Counted from the first letter of the stretch, positions 15,419 to 24,453 are shown. The stretch is 44,070 nucleotides of DNA from Sphingomonadales bacterium Ga0077531 (GCA_001464915.1 LNED01000011.1:1-44070), one strand, 5' to 3'. Notes: generated by a model from the letters alone, not told the origin. Translations and numbers: made by a program.

Positions 15419-17278
15419 ATGACGCTTTCTGCCCTTTCGCTGCGCGCCTCTGTTGCTGCGCTTGCCATCGCTTTTGTTGCGCCGCTGGCTGCGCAAGACG
15501 CGGTAGCTCCAGCCGCTGAGGCGACGACGCAATATCCCGAAACGCCCGAAGGTGCGCAGGCGTGGCTTGCGGCGGTCGAGGCTGACTTTGCCGCGTTCTC
15601 AGAAGAATACGCCCATGTCTCGTGGATCAACGCGACCTATATCATGCATGATACGGATACGCTGGCGGCCAAATATGGTGCAGAGTTGACGCTCAAGCAG
15701 GTGGGCTACGCCAACGAGGCCGCGCGCTATGCCCGGATCGCCGGGCTGGATGCCGAAACTGCGCGCAAGCTTGATATGCTGCGCAACAGCATCTCGCTGC
15801 CAGCCCCAAACCGCGCGGGCGCAGCGGAGGAAATGAACGACATCGCCACGCGTTTGGGCTCGGCCTACGGGCGCGGCAAGGGGACGCTGAACGGCGCGCC
15901 GATCAACGGCTCGGATATTGAAGCCGAGATGGGCAATCTCGAACGATCGCCCGAAGAGCTGAAGGAAATGTGGGCCAGCTGGCATGATAATGTCGGCGCG
16001 CCGATGCGGGAGGATTACACCCGTATGACCGCGATCGCTAACGAGGGCGCGAAAGAGCTGGGCTTTGCCGATCTCGGTGCGATGTGGCGGTCAGGCTACG
16101 ACATGCCGCCCGCGCAATTCGCCGCCGAGACCGAGCGGATGTGGCAGGAGGTGAAGCCGCTTTACGTCGCGCTGCACACCTATGTCCGCGCCAAGCTCAA
16201 CGACAAATATGGCGACGCGGTGCAACCGCGCAGCGGCCCGATCCGGGCCGACCTGCTCGGCAATATGTGGGCGCAGGAATGGGGCAATATCTACCCCCTC
16301 GTCGCTCCCGAAGGCGCAGGCGATATCGGCTATGATGTGACCGATCTGATCGCCAAGAAGAACCTCGACGCGATTGGCATGACCAAGGTGGGCGAACAGT
16401 TCTTCTCTTCGCTGGGATTTGATCCGCTGCCCGCAACCTTCTGGGAACGCAGTCAGTTCACCAAGCCAGCCGACCGTGAAGTCGTGTGCCACGCATCGGC
16501 CTGGAACATCGACAATGTCGATGATCTGCGGATCAAGATGTGCATCAAGCCGAACGCCGATGACTTCATCACCATCCACCACGAACTCGGCCACAATTAC
16601 TATCAGCGCGCGTATAACAAGCAGGATTATCTGCATTTGAACGGCGCCAATGACGGGTTCCACGAAGCCATCGGCGACATGATCGCGCTGTCAATCACGC
16701 CGGACTATCTGGTGCAGATCGACATGCTCGACCCCAAGGATGTGCCGAGCGCCGACAAGGATATCGGCCTGTTGCTGCGGCAGGCGATGGACAAGGTCGC
16801 GTTCCTGCCATTCGGCCTGTTGCTTGACCGCTATCGCTGGGGCCTGTTCGATGGCTCGATCCCCGAAGCGGAAACCAACACCGGATGGAACAACCTGCGC
16901 CGCGAATATCAGGGCGTTGTGCCTCCGGTTGAACGAACCGCCGAAGGGTTTGATGCGGGTGCAAAGTATCACGTACCGGGCAATGTGTCCTACACCCGCT
17001 ACTTCCTCGCGCGGTTGTTGCAGTTCCAGTTCTACAAGGCCGCGTGCGACACCGCAGGGTGGGAAGGGCCGCTCCATCGCTGCTCGATTTATGGCAACAA
17101 GGATGTCGGCGCGAAGCTCGACGCAATGCTGGCGCTGGGCGCGTCCAAGCCTTGGCCCGATGCGCTCGAAGCCTTCACCGGCGAGCGGCAGATGAACGGC
17201 ACCGCGATGGTGGAATACTTCGCCCCGCTGATGAAATGGCTCGAAGAACAGAACAAGGGCGAGGTCGCCGGTTGGTAA
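15419..17278 (+). CDS. M2 family metallopeptidase (angiotensin-converting-enzyme-like dicarboxypeptidase)
   Basis: A secreted zinc peptidyl-dipeptidase. The ATG at 15419 gives a signal peptide (MTLSALSLRASVAALAIAFVAPLAAQ, cleavage after LAA or AAQ); an in-frame ATG 30 bases upstream would put polar residues in front of it. The zinc site is complete: His388-Glu389-Leu-Gly-His392 in TIHHELGHNYYQ and the third ligand Glu416 in GFHEAIGDMIALS, exactly the M2 spacing. Other ACE-family landmarks are WINATYI near the N-terminus, LLGNMWAQEWGNIYPL, and VSYTRYFLARLLQFQFYKA (chloride/substrate region). Length 619 matches bacterial ACE homologues. Likely peptide scavenging in the periplasm. Confidence 0.95.
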   Translation: MTLSALSLRASVAALAIAFVAPLAAQDAVAPAAEATTQYPETPEGAQAWLAAVEADFAAFSEEYAHVSWINATYIMHDTDTLAAKYGAELTLKQVGYANEAARYARIAGLDAETARKLDMLRNSISLPAPNRAGAAEEMNDIATRLGSAYGRGKGTLNGAPINGSDIEAEMGNLERSPEELKEMWASWHDNVGAPMREDYTRMTAIANEGAKELGFADLGAMWRSGYDMPPAQFAAETERMWQEVKPLYVALHTYVRAKLNDKYGDAVQPRSGPIRADLLGNMWAQEWGNIYPLVAPEGAGDIGYDVTDLIAKKNLDAIGMTKVGEQFFSSLGFDPLPATFWERSQFTKPADREVVCHASAWNIDNVDDLRIKMCIKPNADDFITIHHELGHNYYQRAYNKQDYLHLNGANDGFHEAIGDMIALSITPDYLVQIDMLDPKDVPSADKDIGLLLRQAMDKVAFLPFGLLLDRYRWGLFDGSIPEAETNTGWNNLRREYQGVVPPVERTAEGFDAGAKYHVPGNVSYTRYFLARLLQFQFYKAACDTAGWEGPLHRCSIYGNKDVGAKLDAMLALGASKPWPDALEAFTGERQMNGTAMVEYFAPLMKWLEEQNKGEVAGW

Positions 17279-17727
17279 GCGCACGCGTGCCACTGGTGGT
17301 TGGCTGGCGCGAGCTTGTCAGCCTGCCCGAACTTGGCCTTTCCGATATCCCGGCCAAGATCGATACTGGTGCGCGCACATCATCGCTGCACGCCGTTGTG
17401 CTGGAGGACTTCGTCCGCGATGGCGAACGCTTCGTGCGGTTCGCGGTGGATTGGGACGGGGTGCGCCATCAATGCGAGGCGGTGCATGTCGATGTGCGCG
17501 GCATCACCAGTTCCAACGGCGACAAGCAGGAGCGGTTTGTCATAAAGACGCCGCTGACCGTCGGTAATCTGACCTTCAGAGCGGAGATCAGCCTGGCTGA
17601 TCGTTCGCAGATGCAATTTCCAATGCTGATCGGGCGCACGGCGCTGCGGCGAAGAATGGTGGTTGATAGTGGTCATTCGTGGCTGCAATCGCCGGAAAAT
17701 GCGATTAAGGCGCGCATCCGCCGGTAG
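17272..17727 (+). CDS. RimB-like retropepsin-fold protease (RimK-associated, PF05618 type)
   Basis: 151 residues. PAKIDTGARTSSLHA contains the DTGA active-site motif of retropepsin-like aspartic proteases, in the family long annotated as ATP-dependent zinc protease. Further conserved parts are RHQCEAVHVDVRGITSSNGDKQERFVI and PMLIGRTALRRRMVVD, the family C-terminus. In Pseudomonas the homologue RimB works with RimK on S6 polyglutamate tails. Here rimK follows 24 bases downstream, supporting the same partnership. The start is uncertain: TTG 17272 (overlapping the M2 stop, with GAGG 7 bases upstream) or GTG 17287 (MPLVVGWRELVSLPELG). No ATG is available; the longer upstream frame runs inside the M2 gene. 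Confidence 0.88.
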   Translation: MVSARVPLVVGWRELVSLPELGLSDIPAKIDTGARTSSLHAVVLEDFVRDGERFVRFAVDWDGVRHQCEAVHVDVRGITSSNGDKQERFVIKTPLTVGNLTFRAEISLADRSQMQFPMLIGRTALRRRMVVDSGHSWLQSPENAIKARIRR

Positions 17728-17751
17728 AACGCCGGTCTTGAAAGGGCTTTC

Positions 17752-18657
17752 ATGAAAATCGCGATGCTGGCGCGCAACGCCAATCTTTATTCGCACCGGC
17801 GCCTGAAAGAGGCGGCCGAGGCGCGCGGCCATACGCTCGACATTCTCAACACGCTGCGCTGCACGGTGCACATCGCCAGCCACCGGCCCGAGGTCTTCTA
17901 TAACGGCGTGCCGGTTGCCGCCTATGACGCGGTGATCCCGCGTATCGGTGCCTCGATCACCAACTATGGCCTAGCGATCCTGCGGCAGTTCGAGATGCGT
18001 GGGTGCTGGCCGCTGAACGAAAGCGTCGCGATTGGTCGCAGCCGGGACAAGCTGCGCAGCCTGCAGATCCTCGCCAAGCACGGCCTCGGCCTGCCGCTGA
18101 CGGCCTACGCCAATGATCCCAAGCAGGCCGAGGAGATCATCCGCGCGGTCAAAGGCCCGCCAGTCGTGATCAAACTGATCGAAGGCACACAGGGTATCGG
18201 CGTGGTGCTGGCCGAAACGATGAGCAGCGCGAAATCGGTGATTGAGGCGTTTCGCGGGGCTAACGTGAACATTCTGGTGCAGGAATTCATCAAGGAAGCC
18301 GGCGGCACCGATATCCGCGCGCTAGTGGTGGGCGGCAAGGTGGTCGCCGCAATGAAGCGCACCGGCGCGCCCGACGAATTCCGATCGAACCTGCATCGCG
18401 GCGGAAGCGCGCAAGTGATCAAGATCACCCCGGAAGAACGCTCAACCGCCGTGCGCGCGGCCAAGCGGATGGGGTTGAACGTCTGCGGTGTGGATATGCT
18501 GCGCAGCAATCACGGCCCGGTGATCATGGAGGTCAATTCCTCGCCTGGTCTGGAAGGCATCGAAAGCGCCACCGGCAAGGACATCGCCGGGATGATCGTG
18601 GATTTCATCGCCGCCAATGCCAAGGACGGGCAGACCAAGACCAAGGGGCGGGGTTAA
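17752..18657 (+). CDS. rimK: RimK, ribosomal protein S6 modification glutamate ligase
   Basis: ATP-grasp ligase that adds glutamates to the C-terminus of ribosomal protein S6 (and makes poly-alpha-glutamate in vitro). The N-terminal [20 protein letters not shown] and [20 protein letters not shown] are RimK-specific. The ATP-grasp core shows [39 protein letters not shown] (glycine-rich loop), [20 protein letters not shown], and the metal-binding [27 protein letters not shown]. Length 301 is exactly that of E. coli RimK (300). The RimB-like gene precedes it. Its substrate gene rpsF lies 3.2 kb away on the other strand. It ends 7 bases from the convergent SDR gene. Confidence 0.96.
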   Translation: MKIAMLARNANLYSHRRLKEAAEARGHTLDILNTLRCTVHIASHRPEVFYNGVPVAAYDAVIPRIGASITNYGLAILRQFEMRGCWPLNESVAIGRSRDKLRSLQILAKHGLGLPLTAYANDPKQAEEIIRAVKGPPVVIKLIEGTQGIGVVLAETMSSAKSVIEAFRGANVNILVQEFIKEAGGTDIRALVVGGKVVAAMKRTGAPDEFRSNLHRGGSAQVIKITPEERSTAVRAAKRMGLNVCGVDMLRSNHGPVIMEVNSSPGLEGIESATGKDIAGMIVDFIAANAKDGQTKTKGRG

Positions 18658-18664
18658 GCCCTCC

Positions 18665-19426
18665 TCAGGCATTCCGCGCCATCAGCCCGCCATCGACCGG
18701 GATCGCAACTCCGGTGATATAGCTCGCTGCGGGGAGAACCAGCGACAAAGTGATGTGCGCGACCTCCTCCGGCTCGCCGTAGCGCCTCAGGGCGGTGCGG
18801 CGTTTGGCGAAGATCGCCTTGTGCTCCTCGGTCACGGTATCGGTCATGGCGGTGCGGATCGGGCCGGGGCAGATGCAGTTCACGGTGATGCCTTCCGGGC
18901 CGAGATCGACGGCTAGGCCTCGCGTCAGCCCGATCACTCCGGTCTTGGCCGCGACATAGGGCGTATCGCCGGGGGTTGCGCCCAATCCTTCGGTCGAAGC
19001 GATGTTGACGATACGGGCGGCGTCGCTCTGCCGCAGCCACGGCAGGGCTGCACGAACCGTGAGTTGGTGCGCGGTCAGCATCACGGCCAGCGCGCGGTGC
19101 CAGATGTCCTCATACGCCGGATCGTCGAGCGTGCAGAAGCTCGATACGCCCGCATTGTTCACCAGGATGTCGATGCGCCCAAAATCAGTCGCGATCTGCG
19201 CCACGGTGCGGGTAATTGCGTCGCCATCCGCCACATCGAGCGCGTAGGCGCGGGCGTTGGCTCCGCATTCGGCGGCAACATTTTCGCAGGCCGCAAGGTC
19301 AAGGTCGGTCACCGCGACGTGGGCGCCCTCAGCCGCGAACAGCTTGGCCGTGGCGCGACCCATGCCGCTCGCGGCACCGGTGACGAGAGCAACGCGGCCT
19401 GCGATGGAGCGGGAGCGGTTAGGCAC
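18665..19426 (-). CDS. SDR family oxidoreductase
   Basis: 253 residues, classical short-chain dehydrogenase. Cofactor loop VALVTGAASGMGRATAKLF (TGxxxGxG); Asp after strand 2 (VTDLDLA) suggests NAD(H) preference. NNAG motif in ILVNNAGVSSF, catalytic Ser in IVNIASTEG, YxxxK in DTPYVAAKTG, and the C-terminal VDGGLMA. It begins 3 bases after the AMP nucleosidase stop, so both are on one transcript. Substrate unknown; sphingomonads have many such enzymes, and nothing nearby narrows it down. Confidence 0.9.
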   Translation of the reverse strand: MPNRSRSIAGRVALVTGAASGMGRATAKLFAAEGAHVAVTDLDLAACENVAAECGANARAYALDVADGDAITRTVAQIATDFGRIDILVNNAGVSSFCTLDDPAYEDIWHRALAVMLTAHQLTVRAALPWLRQSDAARIVNIASTEGLGATPGDTPYVAAKTGVIGLTRGLAVDLGPEGITVNCICPGPIRTAMTDTVTEEHKAIFAKRRTALRRYGEPEEVAHITLSLVLPAASYITGVAIPVDGGLMARNA

Positions 19427-19429
19427 AGC

Positions 19430-20866
19430 TTATCTGAAGGGCGGTTCGTTAAACGCCCGCAGCTTGCGCGAGTGCAGCCGGTCGCCTTCGTCCCGCAACC
19501 GATCCACGGTGACGATGCCGATCTGCAAGTGGGCGGCGATGGCTTCCTCGTAGAACTTGTTCGCCTGCCCCGGCAGCTTGATCTCACCATGCAACGGCTT
19601 GTCCGACACGCACAGCAGCGTGCCGTAGGGCACCCGGAAGCGGTAGCCCTGCGTGGCGATCGTGGCGCTTTCCATATCGATCGCAATGGCGCGGCTCTGC
19701 GAGAAGCGCTTGGCCGACGAGGAGTAGCGTAGCTCCCAGTTGCGATCATCGGTGGTGACCACCGTGCCGGTGCGCATCCGTTGCTTGAGGTTCGCGCCCT
19801 GAACGCCCGAGACTTCCTCGGCCGCCTGCGCGAGCGCCTGTTGCAGCTCGGCAATTGGCGGGATCGGCACTTCGGGCGGCAGTACGCTATCGAGCACGTG
19901 GTCATCACGCAGGTAGGCGTGAGCGAGCACGAAATCGCCAATCTTCTGGGTCGAGCGCAGGCCGCCGCAGTGGCCAATCATCATCCATGCATGCGGGCGC
20001 AGCACCGCGAGGTGGTCGCAGATAGTCTTCGCGTTGGAGGGGCCGACGCCGATATTGACCAGCGTGATCCCGCGCCCGTCTTCGCGGATCAGGTGGTAGG
20101 CCGGCATCTGATGGCGGCGCCATGCGGTATCATTAAGCTGGTCTTGCGCGTGCGCAGTCGGCTCACGAATATCGAGCCCCGCTGCTCCTGTCAGCGCGAC
20201 ATAGCCATCCTTGCCGATTTGGGTCGCGCCCCAATTCACGAATTCATCGACATAGCGGTGATAGTTCGTGAACAGGATGAAGTCCTGAAAGTCGCTAACT
20301 TCGCTGCCGGTGTAGTGCTTTAGGCGCGCGAGCGAGTAATCGGTGCGCAGGCCATCGAACAGCGACAGCGGCATATCCTGATCCTCGGCGAACTCAATCC
20401 CGTCGGCAAGTTCGTCGCCGATCAGGGCCAGATCGGTCGAGGGGAAGTGTGCAGCAATATCCTGCGGCGCGATGCCGACCATTGCCGCGCCAGATTCGCC
20501 ATCGAGGACATATGGGAACGGGATTTCCTGCCGCGAACGGCTGACCGTCACCTCGACCTCATATTCGGCCGCAATCAGTTGGAGCTGCTCGGTCAGATAG
20601 ACGGCAAACAGATCAGGACGCGTGATCGTGGTGGTGTAGGTACCCGGCATCTCCAGCCGTCCGAATGCGCGGCTGCGATCCCGAGGCGCGCCGACACCCG
20701 CGTAGTTCAAGGTGATCTGCGGATAGGCATAGCTGCCATCAACGCGCCGATGCGGCGACGGCATCGTGCCATCACGGCCAAAGGCGATCACATCATCGCG
20801 CAAAGTGCGCACAGCATCGTCATAGTGCTGCTGCAACTGAGTGAGAATGGCCGGAATGTCGATCAT
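19430..20866 (-). CDS. amn: AMP nucleosidase
   Basis: Splits AMP to adenine and ribose 5-phosphate, a regulator of the adenylate pool. Length 478 matches E. coli Amn (484). The N-terminal regulatory domain contains SYAYPQITLNYAGVG, RAFGRLEMPGTYTTTITRPD and the Amn-type region DGLRTDYSLARLKHYTGS. The C-terminal phosphorylase-fold catalytic domain has ITLVNIGVGPSNAKTICDHL, WMMIGHCGGLR and IAIDMESATIATQGYRFRVPYGTLLCVSDKPLHGE, including the Glu of DMESA that binds the ribose. The ATG at 20866 fits. It lies downstream of the rpsF operon terminator, so it should have its own promoter in the 137-base gap. Confidence 0.96.
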   Translation of the reverse strand: MIDIPAILTQLQQHYDDAVRTLRDDVIAFGRDGTMPSPHRRVDGSYAYPQITLNYAGVGAPRDRSRAFGRLEMPGTYTTTITRPDLFAVYLTEQLQLIAAEYEVEVTVSRSRQEIPFPYVLDGESGAAMVGIAPQDIAAHFPSTDLALIGDELADGIEFAEDQDMPLSLFDGLRTDYSLARLKHYTGSEVSDFQDFILFTNYHRYVDEFVNWGATQIGKDGYVALTGAAGLDIREPTAHAQDQLNDTAWRRHQMPAYHLIREDGRGITLVNIGVGPSNAKTICDHLAVLRPHAWMMIGHCGGLRSTQKIGDFVLAHAYLRDDHVLDSVLPPEVPIPPIAELQQALAQAAEEVSGVQGANLKQRMRTGTVVTTDDRNWELRYSSSAKRFSQSRAIAIDMESATIATQGYRFRVPYGTLLCVSDKPLHGEIKLPGQANKFYEEAIAAHLQIGIVTVDRLRDEGDRLHSRKLRAFNEPPFR

Positions 20867-20933
20867 GGCAGCTGCTGTGCTCCTTTGTTGTTATCTTTCA
20901 GCGACAGGTGCGCGGCGGCAAGGCCCTGTTTAC

Positions 20934-20971
20934 AAAAAGGGCGCGGAGGTCATGCCGACCACCGCGCCCTT
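20934..20971 (-). terminator. Rho-independent terminator of the rpsF-rpsR-rplI operon
   Basis: Read on the minus strand, AAGGGCGCGG (plus 20962-20971) pairs perfectly with CCGCGCCCTT (plus 20937-20946), with further pairing inside, and is followed by TTTTT (plus 20934-20938 as AAAAA). It lies 33 bases after the rplI stop. Confidence 0.88.
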
Positions 20972-21003
20972 CGTGATTTCGAGCCTTCACAGGCACGCAA
21001 GGA

Positions 21004-21612
21004 TCAATCGTCGCCGTCGCGCTCTTCGAGCAGTTCGGCGGGGATTTCACCCGGTTCGAGGCTGGTGTCGATGCGGGTGGCATCGGCCTGTTCCTCGATC
21101 TCGCGCTGTTCGTCCTGGAACATCTGTGCCAGCACGTCCACGCCTTCGCTCTGCAGCTTGGCTTCGTCGTCCGAACGGGCGACGTTGGCCTTTACCGTCA
21201 CGCGAACTTCAGGGTGAAGCGCAACAGTGACGTTGTGCATCCCGATGTTCTTGATCGGTGCGCCAAGGATCACCATGCGCTTGTCAACATCGTGCCCTTG
21301 GTCGGCGAGACCGGCAACGATGTCACGGACGCTGACCGAGCCGTAAAGCTGGCCGGCGTTCGATGCGGCGCGGATCAGCACCACTTCTGCGCCTGCCACC
21401 TTTTCACCGAGCTTTTCAGCTTCGGTGCGGCGTTCGGCATTATCAGCCACAAGCCGGTCACGATTGGCTTCGAACACCTTGCGGTTCGCTTCGTTGGCGC
21501 GCAGCGCCTTCTTCTGCGGGAGCAGGAAGTTGCGGGCGTAGCCATCCTTCACAGTGACAACGTCACCGATCGAGCCCAGCTTCTCGATCCGTTCGAGGAG
21601 AATGATATCCAT
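21004..21612 (-). CDS. rplI: 50S ribosomal protein L9 with acidic C-terminal extension
   Basis: L9 binds 23S rRNA near the L1 stalk and reaches to the neighbouring ribosome. The N domain is standard ([20 protein letters not shown], then [15 protein letters not shown]), followed by the long connecting helix and the C domain ([35 protein letters not shown]). The usual length is about 148; here 202 residues, because some 50 mostly acidic residues follow the C domain and end in ERDGDD. Alphaproteobacterial L9 is often extended, so this is lineage-typical rather than a defect. Third gene of the operon, 13 bases after rpsR. Confidence 0.97.
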   Translation of the reverse strand: MDIILLERIEKLGSIGDVVTVKDGYARNFLLPQKKALRANEANRKVFEANRDRLVADNAERRTEAEKLGEKVAGAEVVLIRAASNAGQLYGSVSVRDIVAGLADQGHDVDKRMVILGAPIKNIGMHNVTVALHPEVRVTVKANVARSDDEAKLQSEGVDVLAQMFQDEQREIEEQADATRIDTSLEPGEIPAELLEERDGDD

Positions 21613-21625
21613 GTTCTTTCTCCTC

Positions 21626-21850
21626 TTACTTCACGATGAAGGGAAGCAGGCCGATTTGGCGCGCACGCTTGATCGCCTGGGCGAGTTCGCGCTGCTTCTT
21701 GGCGGAAACGGCAGTGATACGCGACGGCACGATCTTGCCACGTTCGGACATGAAGCCCTGCAGCAGGCGCACGTCCTTGTAATCGATTACAGGGGCGTCC
21801 TTCGCTGCGAACGGGCAGGACTTGCGGCGGCGGAAAAACGGGCGGGCCAT
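21626..21850 (-). CDS. rpsR: 30S ribosomal protein S18
   Basis: 74 residues, normal length. The basic N-terminus [19 protein letters not shown], then [20 protein letters not shown] and [20 protein letters not shown], the S18 signature. S18 binds 16S rRNA as a dimer with S6, whose gene overlaps its start by one base, ensuring equal synthesis. A single Cys in KSCPF is common in zinc-lacking S18 variants. Confidence 0.97.
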   Translation of the reverse strand: MARPFFRRRKSCPFAAKDAPVIDYKDVRLLQGFMSERGKIVPSRITAVSAKKQRELAQAIKRARQIGLLPFIVK

Positions 21851-22215
21851 CAGTCGCGCTCCTCACGGGTTTCGCGGCGCTTACGCTCGCGTTCGTTCTT
21901 GCGCATCATCACGGACGGGCCTTCTTCGTGGGCGTCCACGCGGATGGTCATGTAGCGGATGACGTCTTCGTTGATACGGGTCTGGCGTTCGAGTTCTGCG
22001 ACAACCGAGCCGGGGGCTTCGATGTTGAGCAGCACGAAATGCGCCTTGCGGTTACGCTCGATCTTGTAGGCGAGCGACTTGAGACCCCAAGTTTCAGTCT
22101 TGGTGACCTTGCCGCTACCTGCTTCGACGATTTCGGTGGCTTGCGCCGCCAGCGCGTCAACCTGAGCCTGGCTCAGATCCTGACGTGCGAGAAAGACGTG
22201 CTCATAGAGCGCCAT
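21850..22215 (-). CDS. rpsF: 30S ribosomal protein S6
   Basis: 121 residues. The start [19 protein letters not shown] and the [23 protein letters not shown] segment are diagnostic. The C-terminal tail (about 100-121) is highly charged, with [18 protein letters not shown]. RimK extends the C-terminus of S6 by glutamates in E. coli, where the protein ends in Glu. Here the last residue is Asp after Glu-Glu-Arg, which is worth noting since a rimK gene is in the same window. First gene of the rpsF-rpsR-rplI operon; a leader of some 100 bases with a hairpin precedes it. Confidence 0.97.
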   Translation of the reverse strand: MALYEHVFLARQDLSQAQVDALAAQATEIVEAGSGKVTKTETWGLKSLAYKIERNRKAHFVLLNIEAPGSVVAELERQTRINEDVIRYMTIRVDAHEEGPSVMMRKNERERKRRETREERD

Positions 22216-22427
22216 CTTCGCGTCCTTTCACTTCAATGCCGATCGTTGGCTGATCCGTTCCGAATGAACGGGGCCCCTCCGGCTTTCTTCAAACAATCGC
22301 CGGGCGGTTCCCATGCGAAGCGCGGCCCCTTACAGCTTTGGTCTGCAATTGCAAGACTTGTCGCGCGGGAACCGGACGGGCAGGCGAGCGGTTCACATGT
22401 AGCGATTCGCAACGAGGGGGTTTTGTC
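22216..22427. promoter_or_regulatory. Divergent control region between rpsF and the DUF808 gene, with rpsF leader hairpin
   Basis: The region separates rpsF (minus) from the DUF808 gene (plus). On the minus strand a possible promoter is CTTGCA followed after 17 bases by TAAGGG (plus about 22329-22357), a weak match. The predicted rpsF leader contains a hairpin CCGTTC/GAACGG (plus 22255-22260 and 22266-22271) next to a GGGGCCCC palindrome. AAAGGACG before the rpsF ATG is its ribosome binding site. GAGGGGG (22414-22420) serves the DUF808 GTG. In many bacteria S6-S18 represses its own mRNA through a leader structure; whether this is one needs comparison. Confidence 0.4.
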
Positions 22428-23375
22428 GTGCCATCAGGTCTGGTCGCTTTGCTTGACGATATTTCGGTAATTGCCAAGGCGGCGTCGGCCTCGATCGACG
22501 ATATTGGCGTGGCGGCGGGCAAGGCGGGCTCCAAGACCGCCGGCGTGGTGATTGATGATGCTGCGGTGACGCCAAGCTATGTCACTGGGCTTTCCCCGGC
22601 GCGCGAGCTGCCGATCATCTGGAAGATCACCAAGGGCAGTCTGAAGAACAAGCTGTTGTTTTTGCTTCCGGGTGCATTGATACTTTCGGAGTTTCTGCTG
22701 GGGGCCATCATCTGGCTGCTGATGTTGGGCGGGGCATTCCTGTGTTATGAAGGCGCTGAAAAGGTGCTGGAGAAGCTCGGGCTGGGTAAACACGGCGCGA
22801 CGCTGGAGGACGAAATCACCGATCCGGTGGCGTTCGAGAACGAGCGCGTGGCCGGCGCGATCCGCACCGATTTGATCCTCTCAGCTGAAATCATGGCGAT
22901 CACGCTTGCTGCGCTTGATCTCGATGTATGGTGGGAACGCGGGCTGGCTTTGGCGCTGGTCGCGATCATCGTGACTGTGGCGGTTTATGGTGCAGTGGCG
23001 ATGATTGTGAAGATCGACGATGTCGGGCTTCATCTTACCAAGCAGGCGGATGCGTGGAAGCAGTCGATTGGTCATTTTCTGCTGCGGTTTGTACCCAAGC
23101 TACTGGTGACGCTGTCGGTTGTTGGCACGGTGGCGATGCTGTGGGTTGGCGGCGGGATTATTGTCCACGGCACGCATGAAGTCGGCTTCCATGCAATTTA
23201 CGATGTTGTCCACGGCGCGGAAACGGCTGTGGCAGGAGCGACTGGCGCGCTTAGCGGAGTCCTAGGCTGGGCAACCTATGCCGCGCTGTCAGCGGTGGTC
23301 GGGTTGGTATTGGGCGGCATCATTGCCTTCGTCCTGCACAAAGTGCTGGGTGTAGGCGCTGACAAAGCGCACTAA
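22428..23375 (+). CDS. DUF808 family inner-membrane protein (YedI-like)
   Basis: 315 residues. The GTG at 22428 is chosen: it yields MPSGLVALLDDISVIAKAAS, the conserved DUF808 N-terminus, and has GAGGGGG 7 bases upstream; the longer upstream frame has no homology. Conserved KTAGVVIDDAAVT and RELPIIWKITKGSLKNKLL are followed by several membrane helices, with GGAFLCYEGAEKVLEKL between the first ones and at least five hydrophobic segments overall. E. coli YedI is the characterised-by-name homologue, but its function is unknown. It is divergent from rpsF and followed by a GST gene after 9 bases. Confidence 0.9.
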   Translation: MPSGLVALLDDISVIAKAASASIDDIGVAAGKAGSKTAGVVIDDAAVTPSYVTGLSPARELPIIWKITKGSLKNKLLFLLPGALILSEFLLGAIIWLLMLGGAFLCYEGAEKVLEKLGLGKHGATLEDEITDPVAFENERVAGAIRTDLILSAEIMAITLAALDLDVWWERGLALALVAIIVTVAVYGAVAMIVKIDDVGLHLTKQADAWKQSIGHFLLRFVPKLLVTLSVVGTVAMLWVGGGIIVHGTHEVGFHAIYDVVHGAETAVAGATGALSGVLGWATYAALSAVVGLVLGGIIAFVLHKVLGVGADKAH

Positions 23376-23384
23376 CTTCGGGCC

Positions 23385-24026
23385 ATGACCAAACCGATCT
23401 TGTACACCTGCGCCCGATCACGCGGGCTGCGCGCCACCTGGGCGGCCGAGGAGGCGGGGGTCGATATCGACTTGAAGATCCTGCCGTTCCCGCCGCGCTA
23501 CCTCGCGCCGGAGTTTCTCGCGCTGAACCCGCTCGGCACCGTGCCGCTGCTGGTGGACGGCGACGCGCAGCTGACCGAAAGCTGCGCGATTGCGCACTAC
23601 CTCGCCACCCGCGATGGTTACACCTCACTGGCCATCGCACCGGGTGAGCCGGACTATGCCGCATATCTGGACTATACCTACCACGCCGACGCCACGATCA
23701 CCTTCCCGCAGACAGTCTACATGCGCTTCGCCATCTTCGAGAAGGAGAAGGGCTGGGCGGAGGCCGGGCTCGCCTATGCCAAGTGGTTCCACAAGCGGTT
23801 GGTGAAGGTCGAGCAGCGTTTGCAGGGCCGCGAATTCCTGTGCGCGGATCGGTTTACGGTGGCGGATATTTGTGTCGGCTATGCTCTGATCCTGGCAGAG
23901 AGTGTTGGGCTAGATGATGGTGTGCCCGACAGCCTCAAGGATTACCGCGCGAGGTTGACCGCGCGGCCCGCGTACAACCGCGCTATTGCGCGCGAAGAAG
24001 TGGGGCGGTTGGCGCTAGGACAGTAA
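23385..24026 (+). CDS. Glutathione S-transferase family protein
   Basis: 213 residues. The N-terminal thioredoxin-like domain (residues 1-80) starts KPILYTCARSRGLRATWAAE and has the glutathione-binding LNPLGTVPLLVDGDAQLTESCAIAHYLA, where VP is the cis-Pro and ES the gamma-Glu contact. The all-helical C domain ends with LCADRFTVADICVGYAL, the N-capping box of GSTs. The usual catalytic Ser/Tyr near residue 7-12 is replaced by a TCARSRG stretch, so it could be a beta-class-like or a non-catalytic member. It starts 9 bases after the DUF808 stop. Substrate unknown. Confidence 0.9.
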   Translation: MTKPILYTCARSRGLRATWAAEEAGVDIDLKILPFPPRYLAPEFLALNPLGTVPLLVDGDAQLTESCAIAHYLATRDGYTSLAIAPGEPDYAAYLDYTYHADATITFPQTVYMRFAIFEKEKGWAEAGLAYAKWFHKRLVKVEQRLQGREFLCADRFTVADICVGYALILAESVGLDDGVPDSLKDYRARLTARPAYNRAIAREEVGRLALGQ

Positions 24027-24055
24027 CGATCGCAAGAGCCATCAGCCTTGCCGCG

Positions 24056-24397
24056 TCAGCGCTGGCTGCACTTTAGATCGATTGTGCGCAGTTCCAACCG
24101 GGAGGGCGAGCCGGCGAATTTCGCCACCTCCTCATCGATGCAGGCTTGCCTTGCGGTCCGGGTGTCCCTTGGCTTGACGGGCACGAGATAGACATTGCCA
24201 TATCCCGGTACCTGAATAACGCGCAGCAGCGCGCGCGGGTCAGCGTCGACAACCTCCAGCACATAGACCGGGCCAAGATTGGGCAGATCAACAAGGCGCG
24301 GCTGTTGATCGCCGATTTGCGCGGCCACCGGATGCGCCGCTACCAGCGCTAATGCGACCCCGGCCATTGCGGCGGCATATGAAGCGAAACGTCTCAT
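24056..24397 (-). CDS. Small secreted protein, unknown
   Basis: 113 residues. A signal peptide is evident (MRRFASYAAAMAGVALALVAAHPVAAQ, in pieces: basic start, hydrophobic core, A-x-A cleavage near VAA-Q). The mature part of about 87 residues carries two Cys (ARQACIDEE and LKCSQR), which could form one disulfide in the periplasm. No family recognised. It is alone between the convergent GST and the acyl-CoA ligase upstream on the same strand (56-base gap). Confidence 0.7.
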   Translation of the reverse strand: MRRFASYAAAMAGVALALVAAHPVAAQIGDQQPRLVDLPNLGPVYVLEVVDADPRALLRVIQVPGYGNVYLVPVKPRDTRTARQACIDEEVAKFAGSPSRLELRTIDLKCSQR

Positions 24398-24453
24398 AGA
24401 TAATAAACTGCGCCTTCAAAGACCTAGCGTCAAGGCCGGTGGCGGAGTCGTGT

